41,098 nt of DNA, from the NCBI GenBank assembly GCA_026419775.2, contig JAOPGA020000027.1:1-41098 (forward strand), given 5' to 3'. A model generated the notes under the pieces. That model saw only the letters and a program-made list of their open reading frames with translations, was not told the DNA's origin and ran no database searches. Positions 11,924 to 22,354 of the stretch are shown here, piece after piece. Numbering within the stretch: position 1 is the first letter of the stretch; each line of letters opens with the position of its first letter. The position numbers and the translations under genes are program-made. This DNA is from Acrasis kona. Its lineage: Eukaryota; Heterolobosea; Eutetramitea; Acrasida; Acrasidae.

Positions 11924-14900
11924 TTATTTTGCAAAGAATTGATTTACATTCGAAATCTTGATAACCTTGTTGGAAACCAACCCCAATTGCTCGCTCACCT
12001 TTTTAACCTTGCTGGCATTGGTCACCAACACTGTATTACACTGTTCAGGATCAAACAATTTCACCACATACTTGTGCAACACCCTAATCACGTCCTGTTG
12101 AGTCACCGCTGCAATTTTACTCAACAATTTCTTTTGGTGATAATCGTTACCCACGCCCTGCATCATGAACACAAATTGCATGCCAGCGCTCATGCTCTTT
12201 GTTTGTTCGCTAGAAATCAAAGCATAAATGGCACCAGAGATGGACGCCTCCAACATGATTTGATCGAATTTCAAATCTTGATTTTGATAGCTCTTTACGA
12301 TGCGATCAGCCTCTGCGTAAGCATTCACCACATCTCCGCTATCGGTCAGATCAAAATACAACAGTCCTTGTCCTCTGTTGCTGCTCATGTTAAAGTTATA
12401 ACTGAGACCTTTGCCACGTATGGCTGTCCAGAAGGGACCTTCGAATCCAGTCAAGTATTCGATCAGCACAGCTAATGCTGCGTGATCAGAGTCGTCGAAT
12501 CCGCTCAGACCCTTACATGTCTGGTACAAGTACCCAGAATCAGTGCTCTTGATTCCGAAGGAAATGTTATTGGATCGAACGTGATCCACTAGATATCTTT
12601 GAATGGTTGGCGTGGTTATTGTTGTGGCGGCGTGATCTTGATTCGAATGTGATTTTACAAAATCGTACCATGGTTGGATGGGATCCGAATGCGAATAGGC
12701 ATCGGATGTCACGTGCACCATGAATCGTTCTGGTCTCATTAATGCGCTTCTCAATTCGATCAATTCGCGAATCACCAGATTCGAATCGTCTCCATCATCA
12801 TCATCACAATCTTGATCATCGTCATCATCTCCATCATCATCTCCATCATCTTGGTCAGAATCCAAATTCTTGATGACTTGTGCCAAGAATGATTCTTGAA
12901 CAAAACAAGTACAAGATTGATAATTTCCATTCTTTTCGAAATTGATCACATTCAGGGCTTCGCTCGCAATATATTCAGCATCTCTCTTCGTGCTCGATAT
13001 TCCATTCATCAAGTTCTGAGCAGCCATCTTCACTCTCTTTTTCGTAAATTTGGTATGGAACAAAAAGTCGCTCATCATCCGAACGCCCATTTCGTACTTT
13101 TGGGATTCGACCTTGATGGACGTCTTTATGAATTGACTATAGTCGCCTGCGCTGTATCGACCTCCGTTCAAGTATCCGATACAATTAAAGTATTCGATCA
13201 CGTGTTCGTCTAACATTTGTAGTACTTGTTTGTAGGATGTTTCTTGTTGGTTGGGTCTTTGTAGGGGCACTTTGAACATGCATTCGGTGAACAGGGGCAA
13301 GTAGAGCTTTTGTCGAGCCGTCAAGTGGTGACTATCTGCTAGGATTTGAATCTTGACGAATTGGGAATCGAAATGATTGAATTGAATCAAGAATGGTAAC
13401 CTGGAGGAATTGCATTTGGTGTGATTTGATAGTTTTGAATCGTGATTGGAATCTTGATGGTGATGATTGGTGCATGTAAAAGTTTTGAAGAATTCGATTT
13501 TGGTTACGTCTGGGATTGGGAATCGCGTGAGGATGGAATCTGGAATGGGAACGTTATTTAAATCTTGATTCCTTTTTAAAAGTTGATTCAATTCTTGTAA
13601 TCCTTCGCTTCCGATTTGTGTTTTGCGTTGTTCGATTCTCTTCTTTTCTTCTTGTTCGCTTTGTTCGGCTAATTCTGGAGATGGAATGGCTTCGATGCAT
13701 ACGTGAGGTTCTTGTAAAATGTATTTTTGTAAGAGCGAGTTCCAGAATGATTGATCCTTGGTCGATAATTCGTCCAAATGGTGGGGAACGTTGATGAGTT
13801 GGATGATGTCGTTCGATGATTTCGAATAGAGGAACGATCCGATGAGTGCTTCCAAAAAGTGTCCGTGTGGATTGTTTTCCATTACGTTCACATGTTTGAC
13901 TCTTCTGCGTTGGATCATTGTTTTGATGCGATCCATGTCGATTCCTTCCTTTAGGAGTTGATTGATGAGATCAAAGAACTTGTTCTTGACGGTTTGGATT
14001 TTTTCGGTTGGTACGTCATCAAACTCTACTTCATGACCGCATTGTGAGTGATCCAGAAAGTCATAGTAGATTTCGGTGCACAATGGGTCTTCTACCTCTA
14101 CAAAGTGTTTGTATGTGGGTGATGATGAGGATTCTGCGAGGTAGCTCCATAGCACGGATAATGCTCTCCTGTCCAGCAGGTTGCTCCATTCACAAGACTT
14201 CCAGCTTATTAGCACTGACCCTCCACCGTCCTCGTCGTCACATGGGAATTTAACTTCGGTTTTGACGCTTTCTTTTAGTGGCTTGATGGGCTGATGGAAT
14301 GGTTTGGGATGAGGTTGGCTGTTGTAGCCTTTATTATTGATGCGGTCTACAATTTTATCTTCCATAAGTTGAAGCGAATCAATGACACTTTCTGGCTTGA
14401 TGGATCCAGTTATAATAATGATGACATTATCTGATCTGTAGTATGACTTATGGTACTCTCTTACTTTTTCAACCGTGAGTTCTCTAATGTTACTGACCTT
14501 TCCTCCAGTGTTATAGGAATAGCCACTTCCCTCATAAAGGCGCTTCATCATTGCATCATGGGATAGCGAACCAGCCGAGTTTTCTGAACCTTGCATCTCA
14601 CAATACACAACACCTGCATCATCTGCGCTTTCTCCATTAATGTGATGAACTTCGGTATAAAACCCTGAGGCCGTCAATGTTGGGAAAAGTACATGATCTA
14701 GAAAGATCGGCAGGATTCTGAGGGTTCCCTCTTGACCAGCCGTTGTCAGCTGGTAGCATGTGTGATCCGTGTCAGTATAAGCATTAGTGCCCTGTGCAAA
14801 ACTAATTGTTTGAGAACCATAAAAAGAGGGGTGATTACCTTCTGTTGGCTAGTTTGTCAAGAACACCCTTGTATGGATAATCGTCACTTCCTAAAAATAT

Positions 14901-15145
14901 CAAATGCTCTAGAACGTGTGGGCATCCATCATCATCGCTAGCCTCTGTCGCAATAGCTATATTTGTATTCACCTGTGGAGTTAAAGTGATCATACATGAT
15001 TATGATTTACTATTGGGCCCTCTATTTCTGCCACTGCGACTTGTATTCCAGTACGGTTGGACTTGTATAAATGAACAGGATATTCATCACAACCTGGTAG
15101 TCTTCCACCAATAAAACCCTTGTACTCTTGTGGCACTGTCATCAT
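11924..15145 (-). CDS. M16 family zinc metallopeptidase (insulinase/pitrilysin type)
   Basis: Exons at 15145-15011, 14972-14839 and 14801-11924 join through GT-AG introns of 38 and 37 nt to about 1,048 residues, close to the usual length of single-chain M16 proteins. The inverted zinc motif HVLEH (residues 64-68) lies in exon 2, followed across the intron by the conserved stretch NRSFAQGTNAYTDTDHTCY and then YTEVHHINGESADDAG, where the third zinc-ligand Glu is expected. This order matches the YOL098C-type branch of M16 found in many eukaryotes. It carries an unusually acidic Asp run (antisense of 12780-12860) in the C-terminal half. The reading frame stays open to an upstream ATG at 15244, which would add 33 hydrophobic residues; I prefer 15145 because homology begins just after it. 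Confidence 0.9.
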
Positions 15146-15373
15146 CAATCTAAAACTTGAAATTCTTGTTACAATCCTACAGTATTTTATCATGAAATGC
15201 AGGTTCACCAACACATTTGAATAGGTTACAAATATAATCATCAATGTAGAAGAGCATTTGGTATTTTATTATAAGTGTTATCATATTTTAATAGTAGATC
15301 TATCGATTGGATTAAAAAAAAGACAACCTCACTTCGGATTTTTTAAACAGTAAAATTTAGTTGAATGATTAAT

Positions 15374-15589
15374 TTATTTTGAAGTTGTCATCTCCTCTGT
15401 TGAAACATCTTCGAATACCTTCTTCTCTCCAGATTTTTCGTCTTCTAAGACGACCGCGGCCGTTCCGTTTATATTGTCTTTCACGCTAGAGAGCTTTGTG
15501 TTTGGATCTTGAATTGCCTCTGGCAATGCAGAGTCTGGAGCAGCGTCTCCTGGTGTCAAAAACTGACCGTACTGATGATTGTCGCTCAT
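15374..15589 (-). CDS. Small hydrophilic hypothetical protein
   Basis: A 71-residue ORF with good ATG context and a clean stop. It is rich in Asp, Glu, Ser and Lys with almost no large hydrophobic cluster, so it is probably intrinsically disordered. It contains a short segment, AAVVLEDEKSGEKKVFED, with alternating charge. I recognise no family. It is transcribed in the same direction as the M16 gene but with about 130 bases between them. It is likely real because its composition differs from random ORFs in the region, but expression data would be needed to confirm it. Confidence 0.6.
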   Translation of the reverse strand: MSDNHQYGQFLTPGDAAPDSALPEAIQDPNTKLSSVKDNINGTAAVVLEDEKSGEKKVFEDVSTEEMTTSK

Positions 15590-15839
15590 TCTTGTTCTAT
15601 TTTTATATTTGTAATAAAAGCTATATTTGATTCATATCCAGCCAACCGAATGTCAAAAAATGGTTAGCGTCCAACGTACATAAATTTTGGAACATCTGCC
15701 CACAAACAAACAAAAATAGAATCGAAATGTTCAAAATAATCTACTGAGGTGGACGGATTTGTATCCTTGGCTGACGGCGAGAGGCCTGCCATGGTGCCGG
15801 TTGGCTTCATTGTAAAAAAGATCAATCATAAAAATGCTA

Positions 15840-16400
15840 CTATACAGCGTAGGCCTGAGCAAAGTCCTCTATCCACCGATTGTCTCCCAAACGATATACC
15901 GCACACATTAAAGCGTTACCAGAAATCGAGGATTTTGTAACTTTTGTCAGCATACTAACCAAATCATCGAACTCAATAACATCATCGAAGACATCCAACA
16001 CACCTCCAGTGGCGTCAATAATACTGGGGAGCATTTCTGAAAAGTCCTTAATATCGTCACCAGAACAAACATTGTTGGTATGATACACTTTTTGGCCACA
16101 AATGAATGTTGATTTCCAAATATCTTCCGAAAACATCATCAAATTATACATTTTCGTCAAATATTTGATGCGATCAACGGATTTACATGTCTTCAATCTC
16201 TTCTTCACCCAACCATTAATAAATTCAACTTTTACATCAATCGCAATGAATCGACCCTCGCTTTGTGCTGCGGGAATGACCCAATTCTTCTTGTACAAAT
16301 CAAAGTGAAACTTGGAATACACACAGTACAGATCAAATAAATGATCCATACATAATTGTTGATATTTGTTTTGCCTAATGACAAAAATACAGGCATGCAT
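15840..16400 (-). CDS. Hypothetical protein, 186 residues
   Basis: A single-exon ORF with a protein-like amino-acid mix: a Cys/Tyr-rich N-terminus, a central segment with IAIDVKVEFINGWVKKRLK, an acidic stretch (VFDDVIEFDDLVSML) and a C-terminus ending in YRLGDNRWIEDFAQAYAV. No membrane segment or signal peptide is convincing. I do not recognise the family. It is divergently arranged with the gene starting at 16448, leaving only about 47 bases between start codons, so the two probably share a promoter region. The true start could be the second Met (residue 18). Confidence 0.7.
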   Translation of the reverse strand: MHACIFVIRQNKYQQLCMDHLFDLYCVYSKFHFDLYKKNWVIPAAQSEGRFIAIDVKVEFINGWVKKRLKTCKSVDRIKYLTKMYNLMMFSEDIWKSTFICGQKVYHTNNVCSGDDIKDFSEMLPSIIDATGGVLDVFDDVIEFDDLVSMLTKVTKSSISGNALMCAVYRLGDNRWIEDFAQAYAV

Positions 16401-16447
16401 GCTTTTATTAATCCAGGATTTATTTAGTTATACATAAGTCAGTAAAA

Positions 16448-17456
16448 ATGTCAACAGGAAGTTCGTCTGCATCTGAAGACAACGAGAGGTTGGAAATGGC
16501 TGATACTGAAAAAGAAGGCACGGTAATTCCCTCCATGAGTTATTTGGATCCGTTGCTATGGGAAAAGATTAAACATATAAACCCTCAAAAAATCTTTCCT
16601 AGCCATATCGAAGACCCAAGCATGAGGAGGCAGATCATTAATCAAGCTGTAGAAGCAGCCACTAACAATGCGAGAAAGAATATTGACCGACCGACTATTG
16701 TTCTCCGCATTGTTCAGAAGGAAGACTCTTCAGGGTACAAAACGCGCATCCTGAAAGCAATAGTTGGAGTTAAGGGTCTCTCAGGACGTATTTATCGTAG
16801 TGGACCAGACAGGGTCGATGTTGTTTTGCAAGGATTCAGAGCAGCAATTTCAGCAGCGGTTGAGAAAATTGATTCTCTTGTGAAACACAATAGAGACACA
16901 ATCGCAGAAGTGTACATTGTAAAAGATCCCAAGAAGTATCTTACTTTCCAAATTGATCTTCCAGGAGAAGGAGAACCGAGGTCCGGTCGCTCCTCCATAA
17001 GTGCCGAAGAAGAGGATGGAGAAATCGACATGTTGTCTACATCATCCAACCGATCCATATCCTCTTTGCTTTTAAAACAGAATAACATATCAAAAAATGC
17101 TCTGAGGGTCTTGGATCGAAACATTAGGGAGATTAAAACAATACTAAGTAAGTCACACAACACACAAAAGTACTCGACATGTTATTGTAGTGGGTGGTGG
17201 AGGTCAGGGTGGAGGTGCTGTGCAGCAAGCCGAGGTAGTCAGGGTGACTGTAAATGATGTAGATGGTGATATGGCGCCTGTCACAGAATCACGCACTTTT
17301 GAAGAGTTGATTGCCAATGTTGGTGCAAGAGTACAGTTCGCTGTGGCGAAGGTTAAATTTGAAGGAGGAGTAATCAAAGATGAAGATAGTTTCAAAGTAA
17401 TGATGAGTGTATGGAATGGAAAAATGGTGTTTGTTGAACCAGTCAAGAGGGAGTAA
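16448..17456 (+). CDS. Hypothetical protein with glycine-rich hinge and C-terminal domain
   Basis: Two exons (16448-17147, 17191-17456) with a 43-nt GTAAGT...TAG intron encode 321 residues. The N-terminus is Ser/Glu-rich; residues about 75-165 form a folded region (TIVLRIVQKEDSSGYKTRIL, then SGPDRVDVVLQGF). A Ser-rich linker follows, then, across the intron, a GGGGQGGG hinge and a C-terminal domain of about 75 residues ending in VWNGKMVFVEPVK. I recognise no family; the C-terminal part could be a ubiquitin-like fold, but this is a guess. The intron and the first bases of exon 2 are almost identical to those at 8500-8558 in a second, smaller gene, so the two are probably paralogous at least around this junction. 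Confidence 0.75.
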
Positions 17457-18865
17457 TAAAGTATATACTTTTTATGAAATGTTTTAATTCATCAATCTTT
17501 ATTTGTGATGTTTGAACGTAACCAGAAATGATATCAGCGTCAATTTGAATGATTGACTCAAGGCATGTAATGTGAAGAAATTGGTGTTGGATGGAAACCC
17601 TTTACGTATGTGGCGATGCTCTGGCAGATTCTGTGAATGTTGATCGAATGGCATCCTGTTAATGCTACTACGAGTTGCAGTTTGATGTGCTGGGCGAACG
17701 ATTAAATGTGAGGAATTGTAATTCCAATTTGCTTCGGCTCCATTCTCTAATCTTTGTGATCAAGATTCAAATCCTTCGATACTCTGGTGATTTCTGTTTT
17801 AATAACTGATGCAAAGTGATCATCGATTCACAAAATCAATTTATGATCGATCACTCCTCAACTTTTGATTTTTCATTGAGAATGAATGTTTGAGGTTGTT
17901 ACTTGATTTTGATAGAGGACCAATTCATAATTCCAAATCATATTTAATCTTGACTCATGATTCACTTGGTCACAATGTTGTGTCGAAAAATCCAATTCAA
18001 TCAGAATTAATTCTTCTTTTGATCACGTGTCGATTTCAATTGTCGGCAAGCGGATACGGATTTGTTGATAGGGGCGGTATACTCTCCAATGCAAAGATGA
18101 ATTTTAGATTTTCAATCTTGCTTCTCGTTATTCGATTTATTTTGAATGCATTTTGAGTCTGTCCAAATTCGCCTTGGATGGAACATGTTGGAGCGAATTT
18201 GATTTTGTTGATCGCATGTTGAGTTTGTTGCTAATCTTTAACAGGTCTTGTGTCAATGTTGAAAATGACGTCTATTATATCCATTGCTGCTCATGGTACT
18301 TGTTCTGTGGTAGAATTCTTCTATAATTCCATTAGAACTGATTCTTGAAATTCTACATCTCCAAGTGTGATCCGATCATACCACTTCCGCTGCTCTGGCG
18401 GATTCGGTTGTGCGCGAACGGTTATGAAAATCGATTTGAGATGGTTTTGGTTTTGTTGTCACTCCGTTTGTGCTATGCATGTTGTTCTACTGCTGTCTGA
18501 TCTTGTTTGTGTGGACAATGTCAACAATTGCATGATTGCGGAACTGGTATGCCCAATAAATGGCGTAATATAAAAAGGTACGTGTTACATTACCTACAAG
18601 ATTGCAAATTGGGTTGCAGAAATATTTCTTGTCAAAAGAGAGTCTATGTATAAGGGATTTCTATTTATTTTTTTAATTACTAGGCTGGTCAGTAACATTC
18701 TCGTTACTGACTTACCCTTTGATATCATCAGAACGCATACGAATACAGTAGGAAAACAATAAATTAGTTCGAATACTCTTCTATCCATTTTCTTTTTCAT
18801 AGCATACATCCATAGCTGCGTATTATAAATTGATAGAACTGTACATTAAATTATTTGGTTTGAAT
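17457..18865. other. 1.4-kb gap without a convincing gene
   Basis: This is the longest non-coding stretch of the window. Only three ORFs of 68-88 codons occur (17890-18156 and 18367-18573 on +, 18594-18809 on -). Their composition is unconvincing and none shows a recognisable motif. The DNA is rich in TTGAT/GATTG words typical of coding DNA here, which hints at an old, decayed gene or a non-coding RNA, but I cannot assign either. Confidence 0.4.
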
Positions 18866-19069
18866 ATGGCTTCTATAGGGAAAGCGGGAGATAGTTGTGT
18901 AGTGGTGAAGGGACGCATAATACCACAGTCCGATAGGTTGTACGTACCGTCTAAACATTGGGAGGCCGTTTGCAAAGCATTTATAGAGTCCATAAAGGAC
19001 GAAAACTTCGTGTACCCTCCCCATTGCAAACTCAAACCGAAGGCAAGATTTTTCCCTGCTGTGCTGTAA
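18866..19069 (+). CDS. Small hypothetical protein, 67 residues
   Basis: The ATG at 18866 opens a 67-residue frame beginning MASIGKAGDSCVVVKGRIIP and ending in KLKPKARFFPAVL, with protein-like composition and a stop at 19067-19069. The frame is open a little further upstream but contains no other ATG. It has one Trp, several Pro and a basic C-terminus, with no signal peptide or membrane segment. I recognise no family. It is convergent with the histone H2B gene downstream (145 bases between stops). Confidence 0.5.
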   Translation: MASIGKAGDSCVVVKGRIIPQSDRLYVPSKHWEAVCKAFIESIKDENFVYPPHCKLKPKARFFPAVL

Positions 19070-19213
19070 TTGTAAATTGTTCAACTTAACATAATGACCG
19101 CTTACCTAAAGTAGAACAGTTGAATTTATGGAGGAAGTAAGATCCGTTAAGAAAGCACTTTTTATAATGAAAAGAAATTTATTTATTACAGTGATCCTAA
19201 AGGTGGTCGTTTT

Positions 19214-19705
19214 TTACTTGGATTGAGTCTTGGTGGTGGTTCCTGTTGATTGATTGTATTTAGTAACAGCCTTGGTACCTTCTGATACTGCGTGTTTTGC
19301 CAACTCTCCTGGAAGAATCAAGCGAACAGCAGTTTGGATCTCTCTTGATGACAAAGTCTTACCACCGTTGATACGTACCAAGTTTGCGGCTTCAGCGGCA
19401 ATACGTTCGAAAATATCGTTGATGAAAGAGTTCATGATTGACATAGCCTTGTTTGAGATACCAATGTCTTGATGAACTTGACGCAAAACTTTGTATATAT
19501 AGGTGCTGTATGATTCGTGTCTTGCCTTCTTTCTTCCCTTTGAATCTTTGGCGTCCTTTTCGTCGTCACCCTCCTTGCTTGCGGCTTTCTTGGTTGGAGT
19601 CTTCTTCTTGTCTCCTGTCTTCTTAGCGCTCTTCTTCTTCTTTGGTTCTTCTTCGCCGTTGTCGCTTTCGTTTTGGTTATCTTCCTTGTTGTTCCTTGGT
19701 GGCAT
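19214..19705 (-). CDS. Histone H2B with long N-terminal tail
   Basis: 163 residues. The C-terminal 100 residues are an unmistakable H2B histone fold: [19 protein letters not shown] (alpha-N/alpha-1), [18 protein letters not shown] (alpha-2), [20 protein letters not shown] (alpha-3) and [15 protein letters not shown], which contains the lysine matching the conserved H2B ubiquitination site. It forms the dimer with H2A in the nucleosome. The N-terminal tail is about 60 residues, longer than the 30 or so usual in animals and yeast, and mixes an acidic segment ([10 protein letters not shown]) with Lys clusters. It has no intron. The 3' flank should carry the histone mRNA end signal, but I could not identify a stem-loop. 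No other histone gene is visible nearby. Confidence 0.95.
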   Translation of the reverse strand: MPPRNNKEDNQNESDNGEEEPKKKKSAKKTGDKKKTPTKKAASKEGDDEKDAKDSKGRKKARHESYSTYIYKVLRQVHQDIGISNKAMSIMNSFINDIFERIAAEAANLVRINGGKTLSSREIQTAVRLILPGELAKHAVSEGTKAVTKYNQSTGTTTKTQSK

Positions 19706-20303
19706 TGTGATGTATGTAACTTTGTTTCAAACTTTGTTGTGTTGGATGATTTGTATTTGCAATCCTTTTTATTGAATGTCCGAAAGGGATCATGCCTTTG
19801 TAAAGCAACCAATGAAAATTGAGATAAATTGGTCAAAATTACTTTTGTTTTTTCGAGGTTGACATTCCGTTATTTTTGTGAATATTTTGGAGCCATAATC
19901 CATATGGTTGACAAGTCAGATAATTGCATGTAACAACTAGTTCAAATAGACGTGGTTGATTGAAGTTCTTTTGTTTATAAAATTGGTAGTAAAGTAAACC
20001 AATCGTTAGCAATCAACATTTCAATTATTTGTCTCTGATTCACTTCATCTCCAATATTATTAGTTCCACCTTCTAGTTGTAACAATATACACGAATATCC
20101 TCCGAACAACGTTCGCAATAAAATACTAACACAACATCGAATAAGATGAGAGGAGATGTAAAGTGAGTGATATATAAATTGTGAGGATAAATCTAGGGCT
20201 TGAACATTGTGATGACTTTCGTCGATGCAATAAAGTATGTTAAGAACACTCTAATTATTCAGACATTCTTTAAATACATATCTGCATTAAAAACTATACA
20301 TAT
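19706..20303. other. Intergenic region between H2B and PLP-enzyme genes
   Basis: About 600 bases without a convincing ORF. It contains the H2B promoter at its left end and, because the PLP-enzyme gene ends at 20304 on the same strand, the 3' flank of that gene at its right end. TTTATAAAA near 19973 could be a TATA-like element, but its direction and target are unclear. Confidence 0.4.
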
Positions 20304-21237
20304 TTAAACTTTAAACCTCTTTATTTGTGTTACATTTCCACTTGTACCCCCTGTGTGGATGTACAGCCACTTTGCTTTCGGGTCAGACTTCAAATAATCT
20401 CTAGCCGATAGTATTGTTTTCGGTGCATAAATCAGGTCTAGTTCCACGCTAGTGTCGCTCTTCACATTCTCCCAGAACGAAAGAAATTCTTTGTACGGGT
20501 GTGCGAACCGAGGAAACGTTTTTGTTGTGACTACATTCAAAACTGAAGTGTCTTCTTCAGACAAGTTTTTACAAATTTGTTCTCTCAAATACTCCTCTCC
20601 ACCAACACAGGGAACCGTGAATACTTTAATTTCGCGACAGGCCAATTGTTTGGCTAAATAAAAGCTTGTGGTACCTGTACCTGAGGGTAGAAGTACGTTT
20701 AGACTGTTGTTACTTGTGTCCAAATGGTTCCAGTTCTTTATGTATTCTGCTACTTTCTTTATTCCATACTCAGCTGTTGGAGAGCACCCACCAATTGGAA
20801 CAATTAAATGTTGAGGGTCCTCTGCGGTTTGTAGTTTAATGTGTTTTATTTTTTGTTCATAATCCTGGACGTAATGCATACGCATGCCAAGGGCGATTGC
20901 TTCTTGATAATTACCTCCACAGGGCTTGGAGTGACGTTGCGAGTAATAGTCAAATCCCCAACCATTCTCGTTTGTTAGTTTTGCTATGGCCAACATTGAG
21001 TTTGATTGAGTACCCTTTTTTATAAAATTAATACAAAACAAACATTGACTGATAATTTACACCCCATGATGTAACGTTTTTGACATTACTGTAAACAGAG
21101 TTAACATTCTCTTTATAGTGAAGAAGTTTCCAGTTCTTGTTTCCTTGATATGGGCCGCTATTTGTTGTTGTAAGGATGAACATGTTATCAACCCCATCAA
21201 GACATCTCCATCTGCCTATCTTCAGTTTCTCCAACAT
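20304..21237 (-). CDS. PLP-dependent enzyme, D-cysteine desulfhydrase / ACC deaminase-like
   Basis: Two exons (21237-21061, 21014-20304) with a 46-nt intron encode 295 residues. The fold II (tryptophan synthase beta-like) signatures are in order: QGNKNWKLLHY, holding the Lys expected to bind pyridoxal phosphate, then across the intron WGGTQSNSMLAIA, matching the GG-x-QSN substrate loop, and LLPSGTGTTSFYLA, the phosphate-binding Gly/Thr loop. The residues YIHTGGTSG near the C-terminus match the conserved late glycine motif. Family members act on D-cysteine or 1-aminocyclopropane-1-carboxylate; which substrate is used here cannot be decided. The N-terminus is some 20-40 residues shorter than usual, so an upstream exon may be missed, but only 77 bases separate this start from the divergent WD40 gene. 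Confidence 0.8.
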
Positions 21238-21314
21238 TGTTCACAAATTGTAAAGGCAAAGACAGTGTTGGAACTGTCAAGTAAACCAAAGAAACAATAA
21301 AAGCCGGGGGTAGC

Positions 21315-22214
21315 ATGGCAGAGCAGTTCATCGTGACAGGTTCAACAAAAGACGAACAATTAGTAAAAATACCACTGCACACACCGTCAAAAGACCTTGT
21401 AAGAATCCCTCAAAGTGGAAGGACCGAGGTATTATTGAGATGGAAGGATTTTGTACTCTCTGGATCTTTGGACACAACAATTAAGATGTACGAAGTTAAA
21501 GGTTGCAATTTAGTTCATGTGTTCACAAACCACAGTCAAACTGTGAGATGTTTGGCCACAGTTGGTGAATCAACCCTTGTATCTGGATCATGGGACAACA
21601 CTTTAAGATTCTTCAACTTGGAGACCAAAGAATTAATACATACCAGAGATCACAACATCACAACAAAGCCAAACGCTATTATCAGCGTATGTAACATTGA
21701 CGACACACAAATCGCGTGTTGCGATTTTCAAGGGAACCTATCTATAATTGACGTGGCCACATTTTCCCTTGTCCAACAAACCAACGTGTTATCAGAATCA
21801 ACACCTCCATCTTACATTCAAGGACTAGTATACAGCAGCTCCAGTAATACTTTGTACTGCAGTGTGAATAGCCCAACTATCAAGGCTTTCGATTTAAACC
21901 TAAAAGAAGTGGTTACTTTGGAGCACCACACCGCACCGGTTACTTGTATTTTGTCTTTAGAAGACCATCTTATAAGTACGGGAAGGGATGGAGTTCTTTG
22001 TAAATGGACTGGAAACAAGCTTGTGTGGTCTGTACAGACTTCACATGGGGTTGCGTCAAGTGCAATCTTTCGTCGAAATGAAGAGGGCGGAGTTATCTAT
22101 ACTTCGGGTGCAGATAATAAAGTAAGGTCATGGTCTTTTTCGACAGGACAGGAGTTGGGCGTGGTTGCTCAAGATGTTCAAAGTGGGTCTGCTCCAATAT
22201 CGTGCTTAGTATAA
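21315..22214 (+). CDS. WD40-repeat protein, 299 residues
   Basis: An intronless WD40 beta-propeller. Repeats are visible as GS-D-W/K units: VLSGSLDTTIKMYEV (residues about 50), LVSGSWDNTLRFFNLE (about 95), IACCDFQGNLSIIDV (about 138), LISTGRDGVLCKWTG (about 220) and IYTSGADNKVRSW (about 262). With two weaker units between them this fits a single seven-blade propeller. Such proteins are interaction scaffolds; the sequence gives no hint of a specific complex, though the next gene downstream encodes an intraflagellar transport protein. Codon use and composition match its neighbours. Confidence 0.88.
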   Translation: MAEQFIVTGSTKDEQLVKIPLHTPSKDLVRIPQSGRTEVLLRWKDFVLSGSLDTTIKMYEVKGCNLVHVFTNHSQTVRCLATVGESTLVSGSWDNTLRFFNLETKELIHTRDHNITTKPNAIISVCNIDDTQIACCDFQGNLSIIDVATFSLVQQTNVLSESTPPSYIQGLVYSSSSNTLYCSVNSPTIKAFDLNLKEVVTLEHHTAPVTCILSLEDHLISTGRDGVLCKWTGNKLVWSVQTSHGVASSAIFRRNEEGGVIYTSGADNKVRSWSFSTGQELGVVAQDVQSGSAPISCLV

Positions 22215-22354
22215 AGATTGTTATTGTTGCTAATTGTTTTGATAATATTTAATACATATTCCATGAACGTGTTCAAGACTGCGTCTATGTTAAGCTTCGA
22301 TTTTGGGTTACAACATTCTGTTTACCAAACAATCCGCCAAAATTAAATAGTAAC

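Noticed and set aside
17890-18156. 88-residue plus-strand ORF in the 1.4-kb gap
   Set aside because: It uses no clear ATG context, ends in a hydrophobic stretch of low quality and shows no motif or coding-like bias; chance is the simplest explanation.
18594-18809. 71-residue minus-strand ORF with a hydrophobic N-terminal half
   Set aside because: There is nothing recognisable, and the flanking sequence gives no sign of a gene; it is not strong enough to list.
19432-19836. 134-residue Arg/Lys-rich ORF overlapping H2B on the same strand
   Set aside because: It is the shifted frame of the Lys-rich histone tail; its basic composition follows from the histone codons, and it has no motif of its own.
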